Below, piece by piece: positions 1-7,720 of a stretch of 11,546 nucleotides of DNA; the first letter of the stretch is position 1; every line of letters starts with the position of its first letter. The translations under genes and the position numbers were made by a program. The notes under the pieces were generated by a model, which worked only from the letters and a program-made list of their open reading frames with translations, did not search any database and was not told the origin of the DNA. The stretch comes from Akkermansia sp. (GTDB lineage: Bacteria; Verrucomicrobiota; Verrucomicrobiia; Verrucomicrobiales; Akkermansiaceae), in NCBI GenBank assembly GCA_020047775.1, contig JAIFNK010000126.1, positions 1 through 11,546 on the forward strand. Direction: 5' to 3'.

Positions 1-3000
1 CATTCCAACCGACCAACTACAGCGCGATTGGCGAAAAGGATTATTACAAGACCCGCAATCTCAAGCCCGACGATTACGTGCTTGGAAAGAGCCCCGCCAC
101 CGGGCTCCCCGGGAAAAAGGCGGACGCCGCCGCCCCGGAACCGGCAAAAAAAAAAGATGATCCCCAGCGACACGCCCCAAGCGACGAGCCAGGCCCCGCA
201 GCCGTAGCGCGTCCCCAGGCCGTTGCCCCGCCAGCGCCCGGCGAGAGAGTCGTCTTCATCGGCAACGGCCTTGCCGAAAGGGATCTCTACTACAGCCGGC
301 TAGAGACCGAGTTCTATCTCCGCAATCCCGACAAGCAGCTGATCATCCGCAACATGGGCCGCCCGGGTGACACTCCGGGCTTCCGGCCCCACCCCGCCCG
401 CAGTTCGCAGTGGGCGTTTCCCGGTGCCGAAAAATTCCACCCGGACAAGTCCCGCCACAGTGGCAAGGGATTCTTTTCCACGCCCGATCAATGGCTCACC
501 CATTTGAAAGCGGACACCATCGTCGCCTTCTTCGGCTACAGCGAATCCTTCGAAGGGCCCAAAGGCGTCGCCAACTACGAGGCGGAGCTCGACGCCTTCG
601 TCGTCCATACTCTCGGCAAGGCCTACAACGGGACCGCCGCGCCGCGACTGGTGCTCGTTTCCCCCATCGCCTACGAAGACCAATCCAAAACCCGCGACCT
701 CCCGGATGGCGCGGCTGAAAACGCAAACCTGAAGCTTTACACCGCCGCCATGGGCCGCGTGGCGAAAAAGCACTCACTCACTTTCGTCGATCTCTTCACC
801 CCCACGCAGAAAATTTACGGCAAGGCCAAGGATCCCTTCACCACCCGTGGCTTCATTCCCACCGAGGCGGGCTATCAGCAGCTTGCCGGCATTCTGGCCG
901 ACGGCGTTTACGGTTCCCAACCGGTGGGCACCAAAGCGGATCCCGCCAAGGTGCTCGCTGCGGTCAAACAGAAAAACTGGTTCTGGCAGAACGACTACGG
1001 CATCCTCAACGGCGTTCATTCCCACGGCGGGCGCTACAACCCGTTCGGCCCGCAGAACTACCCGGACGAAGTCCAGAAAACCCGGGAAATGCAGGGCCTG
1101 CGCGACAAGCTCATCCACGCCGTGGCCGCCGGCAAAACCACCAACCTCAGCGTCGATGATTCAAAGACCCACCCGCTGCCACCGGTGGCGACCAATTACA
1201 AGCCCAGCAGCAAGAACGGCAACCCGGAATACCTTTACGGAGAGCAAGCCGAGAAGACCCTCACCGTCCCGGAAGGTTACAAGGTCAAGCTGTTCGCCTC
1301 GGAAAAAGAATTCCCCAACCTCGCCAACCCGATGCAGCTTTCCTTCGACAACCGCGGCCGCCTATGGGTGGCCACCATGCCCACCTACCCCGCCTACCGC
1401 CCCGGCGACGCGCTCCCTAACGACAAGATCCTCATTTACGAGGACACCAATAACGACGGCCGCGCCGACAAGGAAATCGTTTTCGCCGACAAGCTCCACC
1501 TGCCCATCGGCTTTGAATTCGCGCCGGAAGGCATTTATGTCGCCCAAGAGCCGAATCTCATCCTGCTCCGCGACACGGATGGCGATGATCGCGCCGACGT
1601 CCGGGAAATCGTGTTAGGTGGCTTCGACACGCACGACACGCACCACGCCATCAGCGCCTTCTGTGCCGATCCATCCGGCGCATTTCTGATGGGAGAAGGC
1701 GTGTTCCTCCACTCGAATGTGGAAACCGCCTACGGTCCCGTGCGGGCGATGAACGGCGGCTTCTTCCGCTACAATCCGCAGCGCAGCCAGCTCGAGCGCA
1801 CCGCCCAACTCAGCATCCCGAACCCTTGGGGCATCGCCTTCGACGACTGGGGTCAGGACTTTTTCCTTCACACCTCGGGCACCAGCATCAACTGGATGCT
1901 TCCCGCCTCCTCCAGGCCCACCTACGGCAGCCAAAGCCCGTCTTCGCCCGACCTCGCTCCCAAGGGCAACGCCGTGCGTCCCACCTCGGGCCTCGAATTC
2001 GTCTCCTCCCGCCATTTCCCGGATGAAGTCCAGGGCGACATGCTGCTCTGCAACACCATCGGATTCCTCGGCATCAAACAACACTCCATCGTCGATGACG
2101 GCACCGGTTACAAAACCGCATTCCGCCAGGACCTGCTGAAGTCGTCGGATGGGAATTTCCGCCCGGTGGACCTCGAGTTCGCGCCTGACGGCTCGCTCTA
2201 TGTCATCGACTGGCACAACGTGCTCATCGGCCACATGCAGCACAACGCGCGCGACCCGCTCCGCGACCACGTCCACGGCAGGGTCTATCGGATCACCTGT
2301 CCGGCGCGGCCGCTCGTCAAGCCGGCGCAGGTCGAAAAGGCTCCGGCCGCCACCTTGTTGGAAAACCTCAAACTTCCCGAATACCGCACCCGCTACCGCA
2401 GCCGCCGGGAACTCCGCGCCCATCCCGCCGCCGAAGTGCTGCCCGCCCTCAAGGAATGGGTTGCCAAACTTGACCCCAAGTCGCCGCGCCACGAGCACCA
2501 CCTGCTGGAAGCCTTGTGGACCACTTGGGGACTGAATCAAGTGGACGAACCCCTCCTTGGCAAGCTCCTCGAAGCTCAGGACTACCACGTCCGCGCCGCC
2601 GCTGTGCGGGTGCTTCGATACAACACCCACCGCGTCGCCGGTCATGCCGCGCTGCTCGAAAAAGCAGCCGCCGATCCCCACGGCCGCGTCCGCCTCGAAG
2701 CCATCATCGCCGCTTCCTGGCTAAACAACCCGGCGGGTAAAAAAGTCGTCGCCATCGCCGCCGCCCAGCCGCTCGACGAATGGAGCAAGGGAGCCGCCGC
2801 CACCGCCAAATCTCGCTTGGATGGAGTCCAGGACACGGTGGTGGACGAACATCCCGCCCCGCCGGTTCCCGCCCACCTGACCGCCCCGGAAAAACAGCAA
2901 TACCTCGCCGGTCATGAAATCTATTTCCGTGACGCCCACTGCGCGACCTGCCATCAGCCGGACGGCAAGGGCATCGATCCGGCTTTCCCGCCCCTGGCTA

Positions 3001-3296
3001 ACAGCTCGTGGGTGGCCGGTGATCCGGACCGCTTGATCAAGCTCACCCTGCACGGCCTGATGGGTCCCTTCGAAGTGAACGGAAAAAAATACAACGGCCT
3101 GGTGCCGATGACCCCCTTCGGTGGCATGCTCAAGGATGACGAAGTCGCCGCCGTGCTCACCTACGTGCGCAACAGCTTCGGCAACAAGTCCTCCGCCGTC
3201 CAGCCAGCCCAGGTCAGCGCCATCCGCGCGGCCACCGCCGGCCGCCAAAGCTTCTACATCGCCGAGGAATTGCTCAAGGAACACCCGATTAAATAA
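1..3296 (+). CDS. PVC-type multidomain protein: SGNH-like domain, dehydrogenase-like beta-propeller, HEAT-like helices, cytochrome c (5' partial)
   Basis: The frame is open from the window edge (first full codon at base 3) to TAA at 3294-3296. The GTG at 78 is not credible as a start, because 25 protein-like codons precede it in frame. Numbering from base 3: residues 1-34 are the tail of an unassigned upstream segment, followed by an Ala/Pro/Lys-rich linker to about 82. Residues 83-295 form an SGNH-hydrolase-like domain. Residues 420-772 are the PVC membrane-bound-dehydrogenase-type propeller, with two calcium-loop-like motifs (D481-D489 and D524-D532, DxNxDG type). Residues 793-942 are helical and HEAT-like. 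A cytochrome c domain follows, with heme motif CATCH at 980-984 and M1036 in PMTPFG as the likely distal ligand. By family this is an exported electron-transfer or carbohydrate-oxidising protein; the substrate is unknown. Any signal peptide lies outside the window. The SGNH catalytic residues look lost: block I reads GNG at 87-89 and GFIP at 283-286 replaces the His motif. Confidence 0.9.
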   Translation, partial: FQPTNYSAIGEKDYYKTRNLKPDDYVLGKSPATGLPGKKADAAAPEPAKKKDDPQRHAPSDEPGPAAVARPQAVAPPAPGERVVFIGNGLAERDLYYSRLETEFYLRNPDKQLIIRNMGRPGDTPGFRPHPARSSQWAFPGAEKFHPDKSRHSGKGFFSTPDQWLTHLKADTIVAFFGYSESFEGPKGVANYEAELDAFVVHTLGKAYNGTAAPRLVLVSPIAYEDQSKTRDLPDGAAENANLKLYTAAMGRVAKKHSLTFVDLFTPTQKIYGKAKDPFTTRGFIPTEAGYQQLAGILADGVYGSQPVGTKADPAKVLAAVKQKNWFWQNDYGILNGVHSHGGRYNPFGPQNYPDEVQKTREMQGLRDKLIHAVAAGKTTNLSVDDSKTHPLPPVATNYKPSSKNGNPEYLYGEQAEKTLTVPEGYKVKLFASEKEFPNLANPMQLSFDNRGRLWVATMPTYPAYRPGDALPNDKILIYEDTNNDGRADKEIVFADKLHLPIGFEFAPEGIYVAQEPNLILLRDTDGDDRADVREIVLGGFDTHDTHHAISAFCADPSGAFLMGEGVFLHSNVETAYGPVRAMNGGFFRYNPQRSQLERTAQLSIPNPWGIAFDDWGQDFFLHTSGTSINWMLPASSRPTYGSQSPSSPDLAPKGNAVRPTSGLEFVSSRHFPDEVQGDMLLCNTIGFLGIKQHSIVDDGTGYKTAFRQDLLKSSDGNFRPVDLEFAPDGSLYVIDWHNVLIGHMQHNARDPLRDHVHGRVYRITCPARPLVKPAQVEKAPAATLLENLKLPEYRTRYRSRRELRAHPAAEVLPALKEWVAKLDPKSPRHEHHLLEALWTTWGLNQVDEPLLGKLLEAQDYHVRAAAVRVLRYNTHRVAGHAALLEKAAADPHGRVRLEAIIAASWLNNPAGKKVVAIAAAQPLDEWSKGAAATAKSRLDGVQDTVVDEHPAPPVPAHLTAPEKQQYLAGHEIYFRDAHCATCHQPDGKGIDPAFPPLANSSWVAGDPDRLIKLTLHGLMGPFEVNGKKYNGLVPMTPFGGMLKDDEVAAVLTYVRNSFGNKSSAVQPAQVSAIRAATAGRQSFYIAEELLKEHPIK

Positions 3297-3596
3297 CGGG
3301 CCCGCGTCCTGCCCGAACGTGCGGGATGAACGACGAAGCGCTCGATACCCACCACGAGGCGAGCTCACCACCATTGAAAACCTCACGGGCGCGCCCGAGC
3401 TGCAAAAAGCTCTACGGTTGTGCTGGCGCGCATGATGATTTGTGAAAACGGGAGATAGTGCTAACCGGAGCGCTGGCTGAAGCCTAATCCTTTCAATTAT
3501 TTTCTCACACATGGCAATCGTGCATATGGTGGGCCTGCCAATAACTTCCGTCTTTTGAAAAATCAAAGCCATTCAACCGCCAATGAGGGGCGAGCC
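3297..3596. other. Convergent intergenic region, 300 bp, no gene seen
   Basis: This lies between the stop of the PVC-type gene and the stop of dapL, which face each other. No reading frame here looks like protein. The first ~140 bases are GC-rich and carry several palindromes: an imperfect hairpin with CCCGC (3301-3305) pairing GCGGG (3321-3325) just after the PVC stop, AGCGCT at 3337 and 3469, and the double palindrome at 3386-3412. The stretch from about 3435 is clearly more AT-rich and holds a weak hairpin at 3552-3568 (CTTTTGA / TCAAAG). A 5-bp inverted repeat, TGAGG/CCTCA (3584-3599), overlaps the dapL stop. None has a following T-tract, so I call no intrinsic terminator. Confidence 0.6.
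3386..3412. repeat. Adjacent palindrome and short hairpin
   Basis: Bases 3386-3397 are a perfect 12-base palindrome, CGGGCGCGCCCG. Its last base begins a second inverted repeat, GAGCT (3397-3401) and AGCTC (3408-3412), with a six-base loop GCAAAA. The geometry is read directly from the sequence. Function is unknown: it could be a transcription-end structure for the two convergent genes, a protein-binding site, or one copy of a dispersed intergenic palindromic element. No T-run follows on either strand. Confidence 0.4.
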
Positions 3597-4829
3597 TCAA
3601 GCCACCAGCGCTTTCAGTCTGCGGCAGACTTCCTCCACGTTCGCACGCGAGTTGAACGCGGAGATCCGGAAATAACCCTCGCCCGCCGAACCGAAGCCGG
3701 AGCCGGGGGTGATGACGACCTGGGCCTCGCCTAACATTTTGTCGAACATGTCCCACGAGCTCAGTCCAGCCGGGCAGCCGACCCAGACGTAAGGCGCGTT
3801 TTCACCGCCGAAGACCGGGAGCCCGGCAGCAGCGGCCGCTTCGCGGAGGAGCTTGGCGTTGCCCATGTAGTGCTCGATGAGCGCGCTGACTTGTTGTTTT
3901 CCTTCGGGGGAAAACACGGCGGCGGCGGCTTTCTGGACGGGATAGCTGGCACCGTTGAACTTGGTGCTGTGGCGGCGGCTCCAAAGCTGATGGAGCGGGA
4001 TGCGCTCGCCAGTGTCCGACTTACCACTAACGGTTTTCGGGATGACAATGTAGGCGCAGCGGACGCCGGTGAATCCGCCGTTTTTCGAAAAGCTGCGGAA
4101 CTCGATGGCGCAATCGCGCGCGCCATCGATTTCGAAGATGGAGCGCGGGATTTCCGGGTTCTGGATGAAGGCCTCGTAAGCGGCGTCGAAAAGGATGATC
4201 GCGTCGTTGGCCTTGGCGTATTTCACCCAGGCTTCGAGCTGCGCGCGGGTGGCGACGGCTCCGGTCGGGTTGTTCGGGAAGCAGAGATAGATGAGATCGG
4301 CTTTTTCGGCGGGGACATCGGCGACGAATTTGTTAGCCGCATTGCAGGGAAGATAGAGCAGGCCGGCGTAGGCGCCTTTTTCATCGGCGTCACCGGTGTT
4401 GCCGGCCATCACGTTGGTATCGACGTAAACCGGATAGACGGGATCGGTGATGGCGATGACGTTGCCCTTGCCGAAGATGTCGAGGATGTTGCCGGTGTCG
4501 CACTTCGAGCCGTCCGAGATGAAAACCTCGTCAGCGGAAATGCCGAGATTGGCGAACTGGTTGTCCACGATCGCCTGGCGCAGAAACTCGTATCCCTGCT
4601 CCGGACCGTAGCCCTTGAACGTCTCGCGGCTGGCCATTTCATCGACGCCTTCGTGCATCGCTTTCACCACGGCGGGCGGCAGCGCCTCGGTCACGTCGCC
4701 GATGCCGCAACGGATGATGCGGGCGGCTTTGTCGGGGTTTTGTTCGGTGTAAACGCGCACCCGGCGGGCGATTTCAGGGAACAGGTAACCGGCTTTGAGT
4801 TTGAGGAAATTGGAGTTGATCGTGGCCAT
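3597..4829 (-). CDS. dapL: LL-diaminopimelate aminotransferase (DapL)
   Basis: This is a PLP-dependent fold-type I aminotransferase of 410 aa, the usual DapL length. DapL converts tetrahydrodipicolinate plus glutamate to LL-diaminopimelate in one step (EC 2.6.1.83), feeding lysine and peptidoglycan synthesis in the cytoplasm and bypassing the DapD/DapC/DapE acyl route. Visible signatures are the opening [20 protein letters not shown], the substrate-lid region [13 protein letters not shown] (68-80), [10 protein letters not shown] (105-114), DPVYPVYVD (129-137), NNPTG (186-190), D215 for the pyridine nitrogen, the Schiff-base lysine K249 in [10 protein letters not shown], and R388 in GYFRIS for the substrate carboxylate. 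No key residue is missing. The ATG at 4829 fits the family N-terminus, although no clear Shine-Dalgarno sequence precedes it. The gene is divergent from rapA and convergent with the PVC-type gene, so probably monocistronic. Confidence 0.97.
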   Translation of the reverse strand: MATINSNFLKLKAGYLFPEIARRVRVYTEQNPDKAARIIRCGIGDVTEALPPAVVKAMHEGVDEMASRETFKGYGPEQGYEFLRQAIVDNQFANLGISADEVFISDGSKCDTGNILDIFGKGNVIAITDPVYPVYVDTNVMAGNTGDADEKGAYAGLLYLPCNAANKFVADVPAEKADLIYLCFPNNPTGAVATRAQLEAWVKYAKANDAIILFDAAYEAFIQNPEIPRSIFEIDGARDCAIEFRSFSKNGGFTGVRCAYIVIPKTVSGKSDTGERIPLHQLWSRRHSTKFNGASYPVQKAAAAVFSPEGKQQVSALIEHYMGNAKLLREAAAAAGLPVFGGENAPYVWVGCPAGLSSWDMFDKMLGEAQVVITPGSGFGSAGEGYFRISAFNSRANVEEVCRRLKALVA

Positions 4830-4949
4830 GCGGGCGGACGTTTAACGGTCGCCGGGCGGTCGCGCAAGGCTGGAACTCACCGGTGGAGGTGAGGAAATTC
4901 CGGAGTCCGCGCTTTCCTTTCCGGACGGGACCGGGTTCGCTCCGGCGAA
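4830..4949. promoter_or_regulatory. Divergent intergenic region, dapL / rapA
   Basis: These 120 bases separate the start codons of dapL (leftward) and rapA (rightward), so promoters for both are inferred to lie here. I could not pick out convincing -35/-10 pairs on either strand. A perfect ribosome-binding-like GGAGGTGA sits at 4885-4892 on the plus strand but is 57 bases from the rapA ATG, with no suitable start at normal spacing. An in-frame TGA at 4890-4892 bars any N-terminal extension of rapA beyond this point. Confidence 0.35.
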
Positions 4950-7676
4950 ATGTCGGAACAAGCCGGATCAGGAAACACATGGACGCGCGGGCAGCGCTGG
5001 GTGAGCGACGGCGAGCCGGAACTGGGCCTCGGCATCATCCGGAAAAGCGGCGACGGGCGGGTGGAAATCGACTTTCCGGCCGCCGGCGAAACGCGGATCT
5101 ACGCCACAGACACCGCACCGCTGCGGCGGGTGAGGTTCCAGCCCGGTGACCGGATCAAGGTCCACTCGGGAGCGGAAATGACGGTGGAAGCGGTGCGGGA
5201 GGAACGCGGATTGCGGATTTATGAAACCGACGACGGCCAGGTGCTCGAATCCGATTTGTCCGACTCCATCAGCTTCAGCAAACCGGAGGAACGCCTGTTC
5301 GGCGGAAAACTCGACGATCACGGCGACTTCGATCTGCGCGGCGAGGCGCTGCGCCGTCGCACGGAAATGCGGCGCTCACCGGTCCGCGGGCTGGCGGGTG
5401 CGCGGATGGATTTGATCCCCCACCAGCTGTTCATCGCGGACGAGGTGGCGAACCGCCCGCAGCCGCGGGTTTTGTTAGCGGATCAGGTAGGACTGGGAAA
5501 AACCATCGAGGCGTGTTTGATTCTGCACCGTTTGATCCTGACCGGCCGTGCCGAGCGGGTGCTGATTCTGGTGCCGGAGCCGCTGGTGCACCAGTGGTTC
5601 GTGGAGCTGCTGCGGCGGTTTCAATTATCCTTCAGCTTGTATGACGAGGAAAGGTGCGAGGCGATCGAGTATGGCGATCCCGGATGTAATCCGTTTCTCG
5701 ACAGCCAGTGGGTGCTTGCGGCCGTGGGTTTTCTAGCAGACAACGAAATACGGGCCGCCCAGGCGCTTGAGGCCGGATGGGACGTGCTGGTAGTGGATGA
5801 GGCGCACCACCTGGAGTGGTCGCCGGAAGCCGCCGGACCGGCGTACGAGGTGGTGCGTGGACTGGCGGAAACGACGGAAGCGCTACTGTTGCTAACTGCC
5901 ACACCGCAGCAGCTCGGGCCGGAAGGACATTTCGCGCGGCTGCAATTGCTCGATCCGGATCGATATGCCGATCTCCAACAATATCGCGAGGAGACGCTGC
6001 ATTATGAAGAGGTGGCCGACGTGGTGGAGTCCCTGGCGGCTGGCGCGGCAGTGGATGAGAGGTTGAAAAAATTCGTCGCCGGACGCCACCGGTTGGAACA
6101 GCGGGTGGCGGATCTCATCGCGGAAAAACCGGATGCCCGGGAGCGGTTGATTTCGGATTTGCTCGATGGCTTCGGCGTCGGCCGCGTGATGTTCCGGAAT
6201 ACACGGACCAAACTCGGCGGCTTTCCACTGCGCGAGCCACGGATCGTCGCGGTGGAGGACGAGGTGAAATGGTTGATCGGATTGCTAGAGGAGTTGGGAG
6301 AGGAAAAAGTCCTGGTGATCACCAAGACCCGCGAGCTGGCGGAGGAGGTGTTGGAAAGCCTGCGCTCCGAGACCGGCGTCGTCGGAGCGTTGTTTCACGA
6401 AGACCTCACGCTGCTCCAGCGCGACCGGAACGCAGCGTTTTTCGCGGAGAAGAATGGCGCCCAAATCCTCGTCTGCTCCGAGATCGGCAGTGAGGGGCGG
6501 AATTTCCAGTTCGCCCGGCATCTGGTGCTCTATGATCTGCCGGAGGACGTGGACTTGCTGGAACAACGGATCGGGCGACTCGACCGGATCGGCCAGAAGG
6601 GAACCATCCAGGTGCACGTGCCCTATCTGCCGGGGACCGAAGATGAAATCCGCATGCGCTGGCTGGAGGAAGGGCTCGACGCCTTCCGCGCCAGTCCTCC
6701 CGGCGCGGCGGAAATCCAGCGCGAGCTGCGGTTCGACCTGGAAGAGGCCATCGGTGAGCGCGAGGGCATCGAGGAACTCATTGAAAAAACCCTCGCCTGC
6801 CGGAAGCGGATTTCAGAGCGGCTCGCCCGCGGGCAGGACCGCCTGCTAGAACGGAGTTCGCACCGGCCGGAAAGGTCGGCGTGGCTGGTGGATAGAATCC
6901 GCGAGTGGGATGAGGATGCGGGCTTCGAGGACTTTCTGATGCGCTTGTTCGAGTTCTCCGGACTGCACATCGAGGAGCTCGGGAAGCGGCGCTATTTCCT
7001 GCTGCCGGGGAATTTGAAATCCGATGCCTTCCCCTCGCTGCCGCCGGACGGCATGACGGTGACGCTGGACCGTCGGCGCTCGCTGGAGCGGGAGCAGGAA
7101 GCCTTCCTAACATGGGACCACCCGATGGTGCGCGGCGCGCTCGATCTGATGCTCGGCTCGGAAGCGGGAAACGCGACCTTCGGCGTCTGGGATTCGAGCG
7201 GGGAGAAGATCATTCTGTTGGAATCGTGGATCGTCGTCGAGTGCGTGGCCCCGGCGCGATTGCACGTCGAGCGGTTCCTGCCACAAACACCGCTGCGGAT
7301 CCTGGTCGATCACAAGGGGGCGGATCACACGGAGAACGCTGCTTTCGCGAAGCCGGTTCTGCGCAAGGGCGATCCCGCCAGTCTGATGAGAAACGAGGCG
7401 GTGAAGCGGAAATTCCTGCCAGCGATGTTGGAACAAACGCGATCCCTCGGCACCTCGAAAAGCCACGCGGTCATCGAAAAAGCACTGGCCCTGATGCACG
7501 CCGAGATGACTGCGGAAATCGCCCGCTTGCGCGATCTCGCCGAGGTGAATGACCACATCAAACCGGAGGAGATCACCGCGCTCGAAGAACGTGAAACCGA
7601 ACTCGCCGCAGTCATCGCGAACGCCCGCGTCCGCCTCGACGCCGTGCGGCTGATTTGGAAAGCGCCTCCCGCCTGA
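4950..7676 (+). CDS. rapA: RNA polymerase-associated ATPase RapA (HepA), Swi2/Snf2 family
   Basis: The 908-aa product matches E. coli RapA (968 aa, compared from memory) from end to end. By family it is an ATP-driven translocase that binds RNA polymerase and recycles it from stalled post-termination complexes. N-terminal Tudor-like domains start at GQRWVSDGEPELGLG (14-28). The helicase core has motif I DQVGLGKT (178-185), DEAHH (283-287), LTATP (315-319), FRNTR (415-419), SEIGSEGRNFQF (510-521) and motif VI QRIGRLDRIGQ (539-549). The RapA-specific C-terminal part follows, ending RLDAVRLIW. Between GGFPLRE (423-429) and VKWLIG (439-444) there are only nine residues, against about 58 in E. coli, which explains most of the shorter length. 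Motif I has Q where E. coli has E. The ATG at 4950 is the only reasonable start, giving eight extra N-terminal residues; no strong Shine-Dalgarno sequence is visible. The unknown gene 44 bases downstream may share its transcript. Confidence 0.96.
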   Translation: MSEQAGSGNTWTRGQRWVSDGEPELGLGIIRKSGDGRVEIDFPAAGETRIYATDTAPLRRVRFQPGDRIKVHSGAEMTVEAVREERGLRIYETDDGQVLESDLSDSISFSKPEERLFGGKLDDHGDFDLRGEALRRRTEMRRSPVRGLAGARMDLIPHQLFIADEVANRPQPRVLLADQVGLGKTIEACLILHRLILTGRAERVLILVPEPLVHQWFVELLRRFQLSFSLYDEERCEAIEYGDPGCNPFLDSQWVLAAVGFLADNEIRAAQALEAGWDVLVVDEAHHLEWSPEAAGPAYEVVRGLAETTEALLLLTATPQQLGPEGHFARLQLLDPDRYADLQQYREETLHYEEVADVVESLAAGAAVDERLKKFVAGRHRLEQRVADLIAEKPDARERLISDLLDGFGVGRVMFRNTRTKLGGFPLREPRIVAVEDEVKWLIGLLEELGEEKVLVITKTRELAEEVLESLRSETGVVGALFHEDLTLLQRDRNAAFFAEKNGAQILVCSEIGSEGRNFQFARHLVLYDLPEDVDLLEQRIGRLDRIGQKGTIQVHVPYLPGTEDEIRMRWLEEGLDAFRASPPGAAEIQRELRFDLEEAIGEREGIEELIEKTLACRKRISERLARGQDRLLERSSHRPERSAWLVDRIREWDEDAGFEDFLMRLFEFSGLHIEELGKRRYFLLPGNLKSDAFPSLPPDGMTVTLDRRRSLEREQEAFLTWDHPMVRGALDLMLGSEAGNATFGVWDSSGEKIILLESWIVVECVAPARLHVERFLPQTPLRILVDHKGADHTENAAFAKPVLRKGDPASLMRNEAVKRKFLPAMLEQTRSLGTSKSHAVIEKALALMHAEMTAEIARLRDLAEVNDHIKPEEITALEERETELAAVIANARVRLDAVRLIWKAPPA

Positions 7677-7720
7677 TGGAAGATCGCTTGCCCGATGGAT
7701 AGATCCTGCAATGGTGGGTC

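Noticed and set aside
78..80. GTG as the start of the first gene
   Set aside because: Twenty-five in-frame codons upstream read as normal protein up to the window edge, so the gene simply continues to the left.
1614..2681. 355-codon open frame on the minus strand opposite the PVC-type gene
   Set aside because: It lies wholly within the clearly coding propeller and helical region on the other strand and shows no recognisable domain.
2721..3572. 283-codon minus-strand frame reaching into the 3297-3596 gap
   Set aside because: Half lies antisense to the cytochrome c domain and the rest crosses palindromic intergenic sequence. The translation has no domain-like pattern.
3870..4892. 340-codon open frame on the plus strand opposite dapL
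   Set aside because: It is antisense to a certain dapL with all catalytic residues. Its product is a low-complexity string of G, D, V and A typical of shadow frames in GC-rich genes.
4883..5149. Small plus-strand frame starting at a GTG near GGAGGTGA
   Set aside because: It overlaps the start of rapA in another frame and is almost all R, G, P and A. No start codon sits at a proper distance from the motif.
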